Assembly (NCBI GenBank): GCA_016844545.1
Contig: JAENJC010000097.1
Location: 1-5,660, forward strand
Source: Deltaproteobacteria bacterium
Lineage (GTDB): Bacteria > Desulfobacterota > JAENJC01
Direction: 5' to 3'
Length of the DNA: 5,660 bases
The translations under genes and the position numbers were made by a program. Positions within the stretch are counted from its first letter, which is position 1. Every line of letters starts with the position of its first letter. The notes under the pieces are model-generated. The model did no database searches, had not been told where the DNA came from, and saw nothing but the letters and a program-made list of their open reading frames with translations. Below, piece after piece: positions 5,421 to 5,660 of this stretch.

Positions 5421-5660
5421 TGAAGGTACTTTTTATAGGCGACATAATAGGCAATCCCGGAAGGAAGGCTGTAAGAGAGCTTTTAAACGGCCTTATAGAC
5501 AGGAATAATCTTGACCTTGTCATTGCAAATGGCGAAAACGCCGCTGGCGGCTTTGGTATAACTCCTGATATTGCAGAGGAGCTTTTCGGCCTTGGTATAA
5601 ATGTAATAACCACCGGAAACCATATCTGGGACAAGAAAGAGATAATCCCCTACATCCCAA
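5420..5660 (+). CDS. ymdB: YmdB family metallophosphoesterase (3'-truncated by window)
   Basis: The first 80 residues match the YmdB (TIGR00282-type) metallophosphoesterase family. The Bacillus member hydrolyses 2',3'-cyclic nucleotides and influences biofilm and motility choice. Metal-ligand positions are all present: D8 in FIGDIIGNPGR (6-15... region), E39 and N40 in ANGENAAGG (36-44), and N67 and H68 in TTGNHIWD (64-71). The numbering coincides with that known for B. subtilis YmdB. The ATG shares its A with the last base of the rny stop (TAATG). No clear Shine-Dalgarno sits in the rny tail, which suggests translational coupling. Roughly two thirds of the gene lies beyond the right edge. 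Substrate in this organism is inferred only from the family. Confidence 0.95.
   Translation, partial: MKVLFIGDIIGNPGRKAVRELLNGLIDRNNLDLVIANGENAAGGFGITPDIAEELFGLGINVITTGNHIWDKKEIIPYIP

Overview
The window is bacterial chromosomal housekeeping sequence, with all genes on the + strand. In order it holds the ATP-dependent DNA helicase recG (its 5' end lies outside the window), a 6S RNA gene in the spacer after it, a 5-formyltetrahydrofolate cyclo-ligase gene (ygfA/fau family), rny (ribonuclease Y), and the first 80 codons of ymdB, which runs off the right edge. The coding genes use many AGG/AGA arginine and ATA isoleucine codons, and base composition is moderate. RNase Y and YmdB next to a 6S RNA/cyclo-ligase pair suggests a Gram-negative-type lineage outside the Gammaproteobacteria, for example Nitrospirota or the former Deltaproteobacteria. 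That assignment is inferred from codon style and gene order and is weak.

Region by region: positions 2-2359 are recG, open in frame to the left edge, so the ATG at 137 is probably internal. Positions 2360-2497 are a T-rich spacer with a weak possible terminator and a TATAAT box. Positions 2498-2681 are a 6S RNA of about 184 nt, with ends resembling E. coli 6S RNA, an 11-bp closing helix, a second interrupted helix, a central bubble with the typical 3'-strand hairpin, and a T7 tract at the 3' end. Positions 2685-3177 (about 490 bases) contain one doubtful small membrane-protein ORF and a palindromic, mobile-looking repeat of the 'AAGACGCAAAGAAAA' type directly before the cyclo-ligase gene. Positions 3178-3741 are the cyclo-ligase. 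Positions 3742-3917 hold a likely terminator, a perfect 8-bp inverted repeat with a 19-base AT-rich loop, a weak promoter candidate and a strong GGAGGT ribosome-binding site. Positions 3918-5420 are rny, and ymdB starts in the overlap TAATG.

Functionally, 6S RNA (RNA polymerase regulation) next to the folate-salvage cyclo-ligase is an arrangement shared with E. coli ssrS-ygfA. RNase Y and YmdB form a translationally coupled pair for mRNA decay and cyclic-nucleotide/metallophosphoesterase functions. I see no novel multi-gene system. The least ordinary content is non-coding: the 6S RNA with a competing 3' terminator fold and a second alternative pairing, the repeat that forms the leader of the cyclo-ligase gene, and the inverted repeat before rny.
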